Origin: Micavibrio_C sp046294845
GTDB lineage: Bacteria > Pseudomonadota > Alphaproteobacteria > Micavibrionales > Micavibrionaceae
Length of the DNA: 64,000 bases
NCBI GenBank assembly: GCA_046294845.1
Contig: JBKBNU010000001.1
Span: forward strand, 1,240,001-1,304,000
Direction of reading: 5' to 3'
The notes under the pieces: generated by a model
The model's database searches: none
The model's input: only the letters and a program-made list of their open reading frames with translations
What the model was told of the DNA's origin: nothing
Shown here: piece after piece, positions 17,733 to 26,733 of the stretch
How the letters are laid out: each line of letters begins with the position of its first letter
Position numbering within the stretch: the first letter of the stretch is position 1
Program-made: the position numbers and the translations under genes

Positions 17733-19807
17733 AGTCAGATGACACGCTATGGTGCTGGGGTCGTGAAAGTTATGGAGAAATAGGTAATGGTGCAGATACG
17801 GCTGATCAATTAGTTCCTGTGCAAATAGGAGTCGATACATGGAAGGATATTAGTGCAGGATTCTTTAATACATGCGGTATTAAAGCAGATGATACATTAT
17901 GGTGCTGGGGTCGCGATGTAAGCGGATCAATTGGAAATGGCGCGGTTGCCGGGGATCAGAATGTTCCGTATCAGGTAGGAGTAGATCTTTGGAAAAGTGT
18001 TAGTGTGGGTTTTTTTGGCAATTTCACTTTGTCTTCACATGTCTGTGCCATCAGATCAGATGACACATTATGGTGTTGGGGTGAAAACCAGAATGGTCAG
18101 ATTGGGAATGGCAATACAACCGATCAAACAGCACCTGTACAGATTGGGGTTGATTTGTGGCAAAAGATCTCCACTGGGGCGTCCTATAGCTGCGGCATTA
18201 AAGCGGACGGCAGTTTGTGGTGCTGGGGATTTGGGTCAAGCGGGCGTCTGGGAACGGGTAATACAGCGAGTGTAAGTGTACCGACAGCTGTTTTGGGTGG
18301 CTATAGCTGGTCTTCAGTTTCCTTATCAACAGAAAGTATAGGGGCAGCAACTTGTGGCATTCGCGATGATAACAGTTTGTATTGCTGGGGTAGTGATGAT
18401 GATGGTGTTATGCGGGATGGTATATTAGGGTCGAACGAATTACAGCCTGTTCTTGTGGATTCTGCCACTGATCATCAATTTGTCAGTGTGGTAGGAATGG
18501 GATCTGTTTGCTCGTTAAAAGATAATGGTCCAATCACATGCTGGGGCAGCAAGGATAATGACGGCAATCATACAACAAATCGTGATACAGGGATGACTTT
18601 GGGGCCTGTTGCCAGTAATGACGAATGGAAACAGGTATTTACGGGCGGGGATGACAGCAATACAGGCGTTAGCTGCGGCATAAAGCAGGATGATACATTA
18701 TGGTGCTGGACAGCAGGGGGCACAGATGTTGTTCCCAATGGCATGAATAATCAGGTTGATAGACCTGTGGAGGTTAATGGCGGCGGGTCATGGTTGATGG
18801 CCGGTATCGGTCATTATGGAGATTTTGCTTGTGGTATCCAGACAAATGGCAATGGCTATTGCTGGGGTGCGGGGGCCGATGGCAGGCTAGGCACAGGAAA
18901 CCTGACATCACAGACGACACCTACGGCTATTTCCGGTGGCGGTACATGGAAATGGATTTCGACGGGACGCGATCATGCTTGTGGAATTAAATCTGATGAT
19001 TCACTCTGGTGCTGGGGTGATGATACGACAGGCGAACTGGGTAACGGAGCTACAGCGGGCGATCAATCCAGCCCACAGGCGATTTCCGGTGGCGGCACAT
19101 GGAAGCGTGTGAGCGCTGGCTTGGGTTTTTCCTGCGGTATCAAATCTGATGATACGGCGTGGTGCTGGGGCGATGATGCCTCGGCCCAGATCGGCAATGG
19201 TGCAACAGCGGGAACACAGACTTCCCCCGTTGCTGTCAGTGGCGGCATGACCTTCAAGGAAATTTATGCGGGATTTGGAACCGCTTGCGCGCTTGATTTT
19301 TCCAACAGCCTTTATTGCTGGGGTCGTGGCACATTTGACATTTTTGGCGATAACGGCGCGACGGCATCAAGCAATGTGCCAGCTATAGCTGCCGGTGGTC
19401 TTAAATTTTCCAAGTTCTCGTTATCACATGGTAACTGGCATCATGCCTGTGGTATTTCGGGACAACAGAATAGTCTTTATTGCTGGGGGCAGGGCGATAA
19501 TCTTTGCCAGACGGGTACGGCTGATTGTTCCAGTTTGTCAGAGCCCACGATTATTCCAGGTGGCGATGCCGGATACACGGCGGTCAGTTGTGCGGAAACT
19601 CACTGCTGCGCGATTGCCAAGGAAAAAATGTATTGCTTCGGCCTTGGCACTGGTGAGGGTATATTGGGGCGAGGCTATTTGACCGATGCACCCCAGACGA
19701 CATCCTGCTCCGGACCTGATGCCAGTGAGGGAGCAATTATATACAACGCGGATGCGAACATAATGCAGTATTGTGATGGTGCCGGATGGGTGGCTGTCAG
19801 ACAGTAA
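17690..19807 (+). CDS. RCC1-repeat protein, 3' part of the frameshifted gene
   Basis: Open frame of 705 residues, overlapping the 5' part by 43 bp in the -1 frame. It has 13 RCC1-type repeats (SCGIKSDDTLWCWG...GEIGNG), most with two cysteines, and ends with the short module EGAIIYNADANIMQYCDGAGW found also in the two genes upstream. The apparent ATG at 17690 sits inside the repeat coding sequence, has no ribosome site and no signal peptide, so it is unlikely to be a genuine independent start. The intact coding potential over 2.1 kb argues that the frame break is recent, artefactual or bypassed. No clear intrinsic terminator is seen after the stop; a small T-less hairpin lies at 19826-19841. 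Confidence 0.75.
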   Translation: MEKITPGFRQTCGIKSDDTLWCWGRESYGEIGNGADTADQLVPVQIGVDTWKDISAGFFNTCGIKADDTLWCWGRDVSGSIGNGAVAGDQNVPYQVGVDLWKSVSVGFFGNFTLSSHVCAIRSDDTLWCWGENQNGQIGNGNTTDQTAPVQIGVDLWQKISTGASYSCGIKADGSLWCWGFGSSGRLGTGNTASVSVPTAVLGGYSWSSVSLSTESIGAATCGIRDDNSLYCWGSDDDGVMRDGILGSNELQPVLVDSATDHQFVSVVGMGSVCSLKDNGPITCWGSKDNDGNHTTNRDTGMTLGPVASNDEWKQVFTGGDDSNTGVSCGIKQDDTLWCWTAGGTDVVPNGMNNQVDRPVEVNGGGSWLMAGIGHYGDFACGIQTNGNGYCWGAGADGRLGTGNLTSQTTPTAISGGGTWKWISTGRDHACGIKSDDSLWCWGDDTTGELGNGATAGDQSSPQAISGGGTWKRVSAGLGFSCGIKSDDTAWCWGDDASAQIGNGATAGTQTSPVAVSGGMTFKEIYAGFGTACALDFSNSLYCWGRGTFDIFGDNGATASSNVPAIAAGGLKFSKFSLSHGNWHHACGISGQQNSLYCWGQGDNLCQTGTADCSSLSEPTIIPGGDAGYTAVSCAETHCCAIAKEKMYCFGLGTGEGILGRGYLTDAPQTTSCSGPDASEGAIIYNADANIMQYCDGAGWVAVRQ

Positions 19808-19963
19808 GTGAGGGGCAGGGGAGTAATTGATCGATAGATCAAACAGCAGTCTTTCCACAAAACGCTATTTTTATCAGGTAGATAGGGCTTTAGCAGGGCT
19901 ATAGACATTCTTGCGCGATAGTGCTAAAAAAGCGGCGTCCACCGATAATCCTATCTCATCTGT

Positions 19964-20049
19964 GCGGGTGTGGCGGAATGGTAGACGCGGAAGACTCAAA
20001 ATCTTTTTCCCGCAAGGGAGTGGGGGTTCAAGTCCCTTCACCCGCACCA
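19964..20049 (+). tRNA. tRNA-Leu (anticodon CAA)
   Basis: Acceptor strand GCGGGTG (19964-19970) pairs with CACCCGC (20039-20045), then A and an encoded CCA. The anticodon loop CTCAAAA gives CAA, which reads UUG. A long variable arm (TTCCCGCAAGGGAG) is present as expected for a class II tRNA, and the T-loop is GGTTCAAGTCC. Confidence 0.95.
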
Positions 20050-20131
20050 TAGAGATATTATTACAAGATATCCCTTTTCAAGTTGATCCCTGAAATACGA
20101 ATACCTGCCAGCCCATCGCTTGGCGATGGCT

Positions 20132-20866
20132 TTAATTGACTTTGATAGTCGGGATTTTGATCTGTTTATAGATCTCGTTTGTGCCGCATACGCTGGGGGA
20201 TGCGGCATAGCTTTGCTCAACCGCATAAGGTTTATCAATCCTGTAGGGGCGATGGGGGTCCCATCCTGCCGGTACATCTTCGATATGGAAGACAGCCGCA
20301 GGCGCTTTGCCTGTTGGATCTATATGGGCGTTATTGGAATAGAACACAGCGTTCTGATATCCCAACTGACGCAGAGCGGCATCAAATTGCGGCATGACAG
20401 TCTGGCGGAAAGCTTGTGCGCGGGAGTCCCCCTGATCCATTTTGTCCTGCAGATTTTTATTGATGCAGACAACGGCATAATCAAGAGGTTGCAAGCCTGT
20501 ATTAACGCTATTGGTTGCGTGCAAACCGCCCCGTATAGGCGATGTCGCCAGATTCCAAGCTCCACCGATAATACTGCTGTAATTGTGTGATATACGGTCA
20601 TAACGATCGGCAACGCCGCGAATACTTAAGGCATCATGTTCAGGATGTTCGATGTCGGATTGTACCAGACCAACGACCGCAGGGCTGAGTGCTGCGGCCA
20701 GAAGAATTTTTCGCAGATGGTTTTTCAGGAAGCCCCCTGCTGCAGCCGCTTTTGACGGGCCGGACGGCTGCGCTTGCGGGGCGGGCGTAGACGCCGGTAC
20801 CACTTTGATCTGTTGGGGGCGCGTCACTTTTTGACCGCTGCCGTTTGTAAAACCAGTTTTTGCCAT
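20132..20866 (-). CDS. Unknown protein with one N-terminal membrane segment
   Basis: It encodes 244 residues from ATG 20866, which has AGG eight bases upstream; an in-frame GTG at 20875 is less likely. No family is recognised. The first 45 residues are Gln/Pro/Ala/Ser-rich and unstructured. Residues about 46-67 (KNHLRKILLAAALSPAVVGLV) look like a single membrane segment with a positively charged cytoplasmic side. The remainder is a soluble domain with two cysteines (VVCINKN and SVCGTNE). It is likely an inner-membrane anchored periplasmic protein. It is transcribed in the same direction as uvrA, 118 bp downstream of it, across an AT-rich gap that could hold its own promoter. Confidence 0.65.
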   Translation of the reverse strand: MAKTGFTNGSGQKVTRPQQIKVVPASTPAPQAQPSGPSKAAAAGGFLKNHLRKILLAAALSPAVVGLVQSDIEHPEHDALSIRGVADRYDRISHNYSSIIGGAWNLATSPIRGGLHATNSVNTGLQPLDYAVVCINKNLQDKMDQGDSRAQAFRQTVMPQFDAALRQLGYQNAVFYSNNAHIDPTGKAPAAVFHIEDVPAGWDPHRPYRIDKPYAVEQSYAASPSVCGTNEIYKQIKIPTIKVN

Positions 20867-20983
20867 TGCACACACCTAAAATAAGAAAATGGCTTATTTT
20901 TAAACTGTCCTATATTAACATAATCTTATCATAAAATCAATAGATTAACCTATTGATTTCAAATAATAATTTTAACATTTGCC

Positions 20984-23848
20984 CTAGGCGCTTTTGCGGG
21001 CGCTTCCTTTTGTCTTTGCTGGGGGCTTTAACAGCGAGGCCAGAAACGCGGCTGTATAGCTTTCTTTCACGCGGGCTACATCTTCCGGCGTGCCTTGCGC
21101 AACGATTTGCCCGCCTTTATCACCGCCTTCTGGACCAATATCAACGATCCAGTCAGCGGTCTTAATCACTTCCAGATTATGTTCGATGACAACAACGGTA
21201 TTTCCCTGATCCACCAGACGGTGCAAAACGATCAGCAGATTGCGCACATCCTCAAAATGCAGGCCTGTGGTGGGTTCATCCAGAATATAGAGGGTTTTAC
21301 CAGTCGAGCGCCTTGAAAGCTCTTTCGAGAGTTTGACCCGTTGTGCTTCACCACCGGACAGGGTCGTGGCTTGCTGGCCGACATGAATATACCCGAGTCC
21401 AACTTCTTTTAGCGTTTCCATTTTATCGCGAATGGAGGGCACAGCCTTGAAGAAGTCTGCGGCTTCCTCGATGGTCATGTTCAGAACATCGGCAATCGAT
21501 TTGTCACGGAATTTGATTTCCAGTGTTTCGCGGTTATAGCGAGCACCATTGCAGGCATCACAAGTGACATACACATCGGGCAGGAAGTGCATTTCAATTT
21601 TAATGACGCCGTCCCCCTGACAGGCTTCGCAGCGTCCGCCTTTGACGTTAAAGGAAAAACGCCCCGGGCCATAACCACGGGCTTTGGCTTCCGGCAGTCC
21701 TGCAAACCACTCACGAATGGGCGTAAAGGCGCCTGTATATGTTGCGGGATTTGATCGCGGTGTGCGTCCAATCGGTGATTGGTCGATATCAATCACTTTA
21801 TCTATGAATTCAATCCCCTTAAGCTCCTTATGGGGCAAAGGCTGTTCGCGGCTATTGTTAAGGCGTTTGTTAATTGCCTGATAAAATGTATCAAGCGTTA
21901 GTGACGATTTCCCGCTACCGGATACCCCCGTTACGCAGGTTAGCGTTCCCAAAGGTACTTTGAGATTGATGTTCTTCAGGTTGTTGCCGGTGCAGCCCTT
22001 GATTTCAAGAAACTGCTTGGGCTTGCCGGTACGGCGTTCTTCGGGGAATTCAATAAAGCGGTTGCCATTCAGATATTGCGCGGTCAGGCTTTCCTTGTTC
22101 TTCATAACGTGGGCAGGGGTTCCTGCGGCGATAACATTGCCGCCATGTGTCCCCGCACCGGGGCCCATATCAATCAGATAATCGGCAGCACGAATGGCGT
22201 CTTCATCATGTTCAACAACCAGAACCGTATTGCCAAGATCACGCAGGCGTTTGAGCGTTTCCAGCAGGCGGTTATTGTCACGTTGATGCAGGCCAATAGA
22301 GGGTTCATCAAGAACATAAAGAACACCTGTTAGCCCTGAACCAATCTGGCTGGCGAGCCGGATGCGCTGGCTTTCGCCACCGGAAAGTGTGCCGGATGTG
22401 CGGGAAAGATTGAGATATTCAAGGCCGACATTCATCAGGAAAGTCAGGCGTTCATTGATTTCCTTTAGAATACGCTCTGCGATCGCGAGTTGTTGCTTCT
22501 TGAGTTTTTTATGCAGGCCGCCAAACCACGCATGGGCTTCCTGAATGCTGAGATCTGAAATCTCGCTGATATCCTTATGGGCGATTTTAACAGCGAGGGC
22601 CTCCGGCTTCAGACGTTTGCCGCAGCAATCTTCACAAGGTGCCGAGTTCTGGTATTGCGAGAGATGTTCGCGTTGGCTTTCACTATCGGTTTCGAGCAGG
22701 CGTCTTTCCATGTTGGGGATCAAGCCTTCAAACGGCTTGTTACTTTTCCATGTGCTTTCGCTTTTACTTTGATAGACGGTTTTGATGGCATCATCCGAAC
22801 CGTAAAGCAGAATGTCCTGATGTTCCTTCTTCATTTTGTTCCAAGGGACATCAATGCGGAATTTATAGTGCTTGGCTACGGCTTCCATGGCTTGCAGGTA
22901 GAACGTGAAGAAAGGACCGTTCCATGGCGCCAAGGCACCTTCTTCAACGCTCAAGGTTGGGTCAGGAATGATTAGTGCAGGGTCAACATACATTTTGACG
23001 CCCAACCCGTCACAATTCGGGCAAGCACCATGCGGATTGTTAAAGGAAAAGAGGCGTGGCTCGATTTCAGGAATGGTAAAACCGGAAACAGGACAGGCAA
23101 ATTTCTCGGAGAATAAAGTTTGTTCCTGTGTATCCGCATTTTCGGCAATCACAAGACCATCGGCCAGTCGCACGGCTGTTTCAACAGAATCGGCCAGACG
23201 GTTGCCCATATCCTCGCGGAGGACCAGACGATCAACGACCACGGCAATATCATGCTTGATCTTTTTATCAAGGGCAGGGACATCTTCGATCTCGTAGAAT
23301 TTGCCATCGACTTTCACACGCTGGAAACCTTTGGCACGCAGATCGGCAAATTCCTTACGATACTCACCTTTGCGGCCACGGACGATCGGGGCCAGAATAT
23401 AAAGGCGCGTTTCTTTGCCCATATCTTTTATACGGTCTACCATCTGTGTGACGGTTTGGCTTTCAATCGGCAAGCCTGTCGCTGGCGAATAGGGAACCCC
23501 GACACGCGCCCAAAGCAAGCGCATGTAATCGTGAATTTCTGTTACGGTTCCCACTGTTGATCGCGGGTTGCGGCTGGTCGTTTTTTGTTCGATTGAAATC
23601 GCTGGTGAAAGGCCTTCGATTGAGTCCACATCCGGCTTTTGCATCAGTTGGAGAAATTGGCGGGCATAAGCAGACAAGCTTTCAACATAACGGCGCTGGC
23701 CTTCGGCATAAATGGTATCGAAGGCGAGGGATGATTTACCCGAGCCGGATAGTCCGGTTATCACAACCAGCTGGTCGCGTGGCAGATCAATATTGACGTT
23801 CTTCAGATTATGCTCGCGCGCGCCACGGATAGAAATGTTTTTTAACAT
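20984..23848 (-). CDS. uvrA: Excinuclease ABC subunit A
   Basis: This 954-residue protein has the usual UvrA length and layout. It has two ABC ATPase halves with Walker A motifs GLSGSGKSS near the start and GVSGSGKSS in the second half, two signature motifs (TLSGGESQRIRLA and TLSGGEAQRVKLS), and the C-terminal zinc finger CEACQGDG...CDACNG. In the first zinc site the leading pair reads CPVSG, with Ser for the second Cys, a variant I recall as common in alphaproteobacterial UvrA. UvrA recognises bulky DNA lesions and loads UvrB in nucleotide excision repair. A LexA-type box lies just upstream of the start, so SOS induction is likely. Confidence 0.98.
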   Translation of the reverse strand: MLKNISIRGAREHNLKNVNIDLPRDQLVVITGLSGSGKSSLAFDTIYAEGQRRYVESLSAYARQFLQLMQKPDVDSIEGLSPAISIEQKTTSRNPRSTVGTVTEIHDYMRLLWARVGVPYSPATGLPIESQTVTQMVDRIKDMGKETRLYILAPIVRGRKGEYRKEFADLRAKGFQRVKVDGKFYEIEDVPALDKKIKHDIAVVVDRLVLREDMGNRLADSVETAVRLADGLVIAENADTQEQTLFSEKFACPVSGFTIPEIEPRLFSFNNPHGACPNCDGLGVKMYVDPALIIPDPTLSVEEGALAPWNGPFFTFYLQAMEAVAKHYKFRIDVPWNKMKKEHQDILLYGSDDAIKTVYQSKSESTWKSNKPFEGLIPNMERRLLETDSESQREHLSQYQNSAPCEDCCGKRLKPEALAVKIAHKDISEISDLSIQEAHAWFGGLHKKLKKQQLAIAERILKEINERLTFLMNVGLEYLNLSRTSGTLSGGESQRIRLASQIGSGLTGVLYVLDEPSIGLHQRDNNRLLETLKRLRDLGNTVLVVEHDEDAIRAADYLIDMGPGAGTHGGNVIAAGTPAHVMKNKESLTAQYLNGNRFIEFPEERRTGKPKQFLEIKGCTGNNLKNINLKVPLGTLTCVTGVSGSGKSSLTLDTFYQAINKRLNNSREQPLPHKELKGIEFIDKVIDIDQSPIGRTPRSNPATYTGAFTPIREWFAGLPEAKARGYGPGRFSFNVKGGRCEACQGDGVIKIEMHFLPDVYVTCDACNGARYNRETLEIKFRDKSIADVLNMTIEEAADFFKAVPSIRDKMETLKEVGLGYIHVGQQATTLSGGEAQRVKLSKELSRRSTGKTLYILDEPTTGLHFEDVRNLLIVLHRLVDQGNTVVVIEHNLEVIKTADWIVDIGPEGGDKGGQIVAQGTPEDVARVKESYTAAFLASLLKPPAKTKGSARKSA

Positions 23849-23853
23849 ATACT

Positions 23854-23868
23854 GTTCTCTGAAAGTTC
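23854..23868. promoter_or_regulatory. LexA (SOS) box of uvrA
   Basis: GTTCTCTGAAAGTTC is an exact GTTC-N7-GTTC direct repeat, the known alphaproteobacterial LexA site. It lies 6-20 bp before the uvrA start codon, overlapping the ribosome binding region, so LexA would block initiation or early elongation. Confidence 0.7.
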
Positions 23869-23921
23869 TTATCTAGTCCATATATATGGGATTCGGGGCG
23901 AGGTTGGCTAGAGGGTTTTAT

Positions 23922-23950
23922 AATAAAAAACAGCCTCCGGAGAGGCTGTC
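23922..23950 (-). terminator. Intrinsic terminator of lon
   Basis: On the minus strand ACAGCCT and AGGCTGT form a GC-rich stem with a six-base loop followed directly by TTTTTT. It lies 24 bp past the lon stop codon. Confidence 0.85.
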
Positions 23951-23973
23951 CTTATAATACTAAGATATCAGAC

Positions 23974-26469
23974 CTAGTTTGGCGTGCTTGTTTCTGTGCG
24001 TGCACCGGCCTGACGTCTGTTGGTCACAGCGGCCCTGGGGGCAACACTTTGGGGGACAACAGTTTGGGGAACAACAGTCGCATTATCGTTGCTGCCATTA
24101 CCATTCATGACATCCCAAGCCTTACGCAGGCGGGTAAAGAAGGGGATGGGCGCAACCGGTTCGGCTGATACTGGTGCTACCGGTGCCTCCGGTTCCTCTA
24201 CTAGAGGCACAACAGGTTCGGCCAACGCTTCCTTCAGCACCTCATCAATATTTTTAATAGCCTTAATTGCCAGTTTGTCCCTGATCGCCTTTGAAACCTC
24301 GTTCAGGTCTTGCAGGTTTTGTGCAGGGATCAAAACAGTTTTGACGCCAGCACGCAAAGCCCCTTCGAGTTTCTCGGGCAGGCCGCCAATCGCTGTGACT
24401 TCACCGCGCAAGTTAATTTCACCTGTCATGGCAACATCACGTTTAACCGGAATGTTGGTCAGGGAGGAAATAATTGCCGTTGTGAAGGCTGCACCAGCTG
24501 AAGGGCCGTCTTTGGGTGTGGCACCTTCGGGAGCATGAATACGGATTTCAACATCTTCGAAGCATTTATCGCTGATGCCGAATTCCGGCGCACGAGAGCG
24601 TATCAGGCTTTCAGCAACGCTGGCAGATTCACTCATGACTTTGCCCAGATTGCCCGAGGGAGTCATCCTGAATCCTTTTGTGGGCACCAGACTTACCTCG
24701 ATCGGCAGGACAGATCCGCCGATAGATGAATATGCCAAGCCGTTTACGACACCCACCTGATCAACTTCGGCAATCTTGTTGCGTTCGCCGCGTGCTGGCC
24801 CGACAAGACCAACAAGGTGTTCTGGTTCGACAACGGTTTTGCCGGTTTTTCCCATTTCAAGGCTGACAACAACCTTGCTGCAGATCTCGTTGATTTTCTG
24901 CTCGAGCTTACGCACGCCTGCTTCAGCCGTATGGTTAACGATCAGGCTTTCCAAGGCTTGCGGCGTGACTTCAAGATCCTTCTTGGTCAGGCCTGTTTTC
25001 TTCATTTGCTTGGGCAGAATGTAACGCGTGGCGATTTCAAGCTTCTCTTCCGATGTGTAGCTTGGCAAAGCTACGATCTGCATACGGTCACGCAAGGGGC
25101 CGGGGATCGTGGACAGATCGTTGGCGGTGCAGACGAAGAGAACCTTTGAGAGGTCAAATTCAACGCCCAGATAATCATCGCGGAACGCATGGTTCTGTGC
25201 GGGGTCAAGAACCTCGAGCAGGGCTGCTGTCGGATCGCCGTTACCTGAATGTTGGCCAAGCTTATCAATTTCATCGAGAACGACGAGAGGATTGTTCGAC
25301 TCGCATTTTTTTAGCTCGCTGATAATGCGGCCTGGCAAAGCACCTACAAAGGTACTGCTGTGGCCACGGATATCGGTTTCCCTGTGTACGCCGCCCAAGG
25401 CTACACGTACATATTCGCGTCCTGTGGCTTTGGCCAGTGATTGGGCAATTGATGTTTTACCAACGCCGGGAGGTCCTACAAGCAGGATAATTTTGCCGGA
25501 CGGGGCGCCTGTGCGTTTTTCAACCGCCAGCGTTTGGACGATTTTCTCTTTGACTTTCTCAAGGCCGAAATGTTCCGAGTCCATAATGGCTTTAGCTTCG
25601 GCGATATTGGTGTTTGTATCGCGTGGCTGACCCCAGGGGAGTTCGATAATCGTTTCAAGGCGTCTGATATTGACGCTATATTCGGAAGATTGCGCATTCA
25701 TGCGCTTGGTGTTGCGGTAGATCTTCCAGATTTCGTCTTTTATAGGTTTGGGGATGTGCAGGGCTGTCAGTTTTTCCTGAATTTGTGCCAAGTCATCATC
25801 TTCTTTTTCTTCGCCATCCTTGCCTTTGCGCTCACCTTTGGCGGGCTTGCCATCCTTGTTGGAAGGACCGCCTTTATCAGGGCCGCCTTGGCCGGCAGTT
25901 TCTACGGGCACAAGGGCTGTCGACGTTGATGTCCTCGTAGCAAGCATTTTTTCGACGCTTTTGCTGAGATCACCCATGTGGGTGTGATAGGCCATCTGTG
26001 CCTGGAATGAGTCTTCCGAAGCTACGAGTTGAGAAACCTTGTCGAAGAAATGCTCCCAGCGTTTGGCAATGTGCATAAAGGGTTCTTTGGGGGTGACCGG
26101 AAACAAAACCGTCATGAAATCAGGCACATCATTCTCTTTTGTACCGTTCTTAAGGCCCTCTATACGGCCTGTAAGGTCTTTACGGGCCTCGGCCTCTGAC
26201 AGGTGCTCGCCTGTGCGTTCATATTTCATCCATTGGAAGATGCTCAAAGGTACAACATCGGGGTTTTCTACGTTCGATACAATCCGGGCGAATGTATCCA
26301 TCATGTCATCCAGAACGATTTCGTTAAGATTTCTCTCTCGGGTCATGCGTGCCGGCGCATTCCTGATGGCATCCTGAACGAGGGATTGTGAGGATAATGC
26401 CTTGATTTGACGCATAAAATCATTGCTGTCAGTAAGGGCGTTAATCGTAAAATTGTGGCGTAGTTCCAT
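23974..26469 (-). CDS. lon: Lon-type ATP-dependent protease with a replaced N-terminal domain
   Basis: It encodes 831 residues. From about residue 235 it follows Lon: the helical segment ending LETIIELPWG, Walker A GPPGVGKTS (332-340), Walker B LVVLDEIDKL, and the protease domain with catalytic Ser657 in PKDGPSAGA and Lys700 in LPEKLEGAL. The first 180 residues do not resemble the Lon substrate-binding domain: the usual LPLLPLRDxVVFP start is absent and the region is mostly helical. A charged Gly/Lys/Glu-rich linker (about 193-228) follows. Residues after 750 form a Pro/Val/Ala-rich extension that is also unusual. Catalysis should be normal, while substrate choice probably differs. It lies between uvrA and ssb, which are often direct neighbours in bacteria. 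Confidence 0.9.
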   Translation of the reverse strand: MELRHNFTINALTDSNDFMRQIKALSSQSLVQDAIRNAPARMTRERNLNEIVLDDMMDTFARIVSNVENPDVVPLSIFQWMKYERTGEHLSEAEARKDLTGRIEGLKNGTKENDVPDFMTVLFPVTPKEPFMHIAKRWEHFFDKVSQLVASEDSFQAQMAYHTHMGDLSKSVEKMLATRTSTSTALVPVETAGQGGPDKGGPSNKDGKPAKGERKGKDGEEKEDDDLAQIQEKLTALHIPKPIKDEIWKIYRNTKRMNAQSSEYSVNIRRLETIIELPWGQPRDTNTNIAEAKAIMDSEHFGLEKVKEKIVQTLAVEKRTGAPSGKIILLVGPPGVGKTSIAQSLAKATGREYVRVALGGVHRETDIRGHSSTFVGALPGRIISELKKCESNNPLVVLDEIDKLGQHSGNGDPTAALLEVLDPAQNHAFRDDYLGVEFDLSKVLFVCTANDLSTIPGPLRDRMQIVALPSYTSEEKLEIATRYILPKQMKKTGLTKKDLEVTPQALESLIVNHTAEAGVRKLEQKINEICSKVVVSLEMGKTGKTVVEPEHLVGLVGPARGERNKIAEVDQVGVVNGLAYSSIGGSVLPIEVSLVPTKGFRMTPSGNLGKVMSESASVAESLIRSRAPEFGISDKCFEDVEIRIHAPEGATPKDGPSAGAAFTTAIISSLTNIPVKRDVAMTGEINLRGEVTAIGGLPEKLEGALRAGVKTVLIPAQNLQDLNEVSKAIRDKLAIKAIKNIDEVLKEALAEPVVPLVEEPEAPVAPVSAEPVAPIPFFTRLRKAWDVMNGNGSNDNATVVPQTVVPQSVAPRAAVTNRRQAGARTETSTPN

Positions 26470-26733
26470 AGTATGAGTACTCCCTGTATAATTTTTTTAA
26501 TTATTTAATCTATTTATATAATCCTAGTCGGGGCTCCCTGAAAACAAAAAAAGAGAAAAAATTTACAACGTCCCGTTTCGAAACAATAAATCGGAGCCCT
26601 GTGGCCTTCTGGCCATGAAAATTAGGGGAAAAGCTGGGGGGGAAGTGGTGTCTGTGTCTTTCGCAGGACTTAAGGATCGTCTATATTGCTGCGCATTCAA
26701 ACCGATTTTGTCGTGAAAGGGAGAGCCTTAATT
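26470..26733. promoter_or_regulatory. Divergent promoter region lon / ssb
   Basis: 264 bp between lon (minus) and ssb (plus). The lon-proximal half is very AT-rich with TATATAAT-like sequence near 26514-26522. A GTTTCGAAAC palindrome lies near 26575-26584. No GTTC-N7-GTTC LexA box is present, so ssb does not appear to be SOS controlled from here. Confidence 0.4.

Noticed and set aside
19826..19841. Terminator after the RCC1 cluster (TTGATC-GATA-GATCAA)
   Set aside because: The stem is short, AT-rich and lacks a following T tract.
19964..20049. Integration site at tRNA-Leu for a genomic island covering 1-19807
   Set aside because: No integrase and no second copy of the tRNA 3' end is visible in the window.
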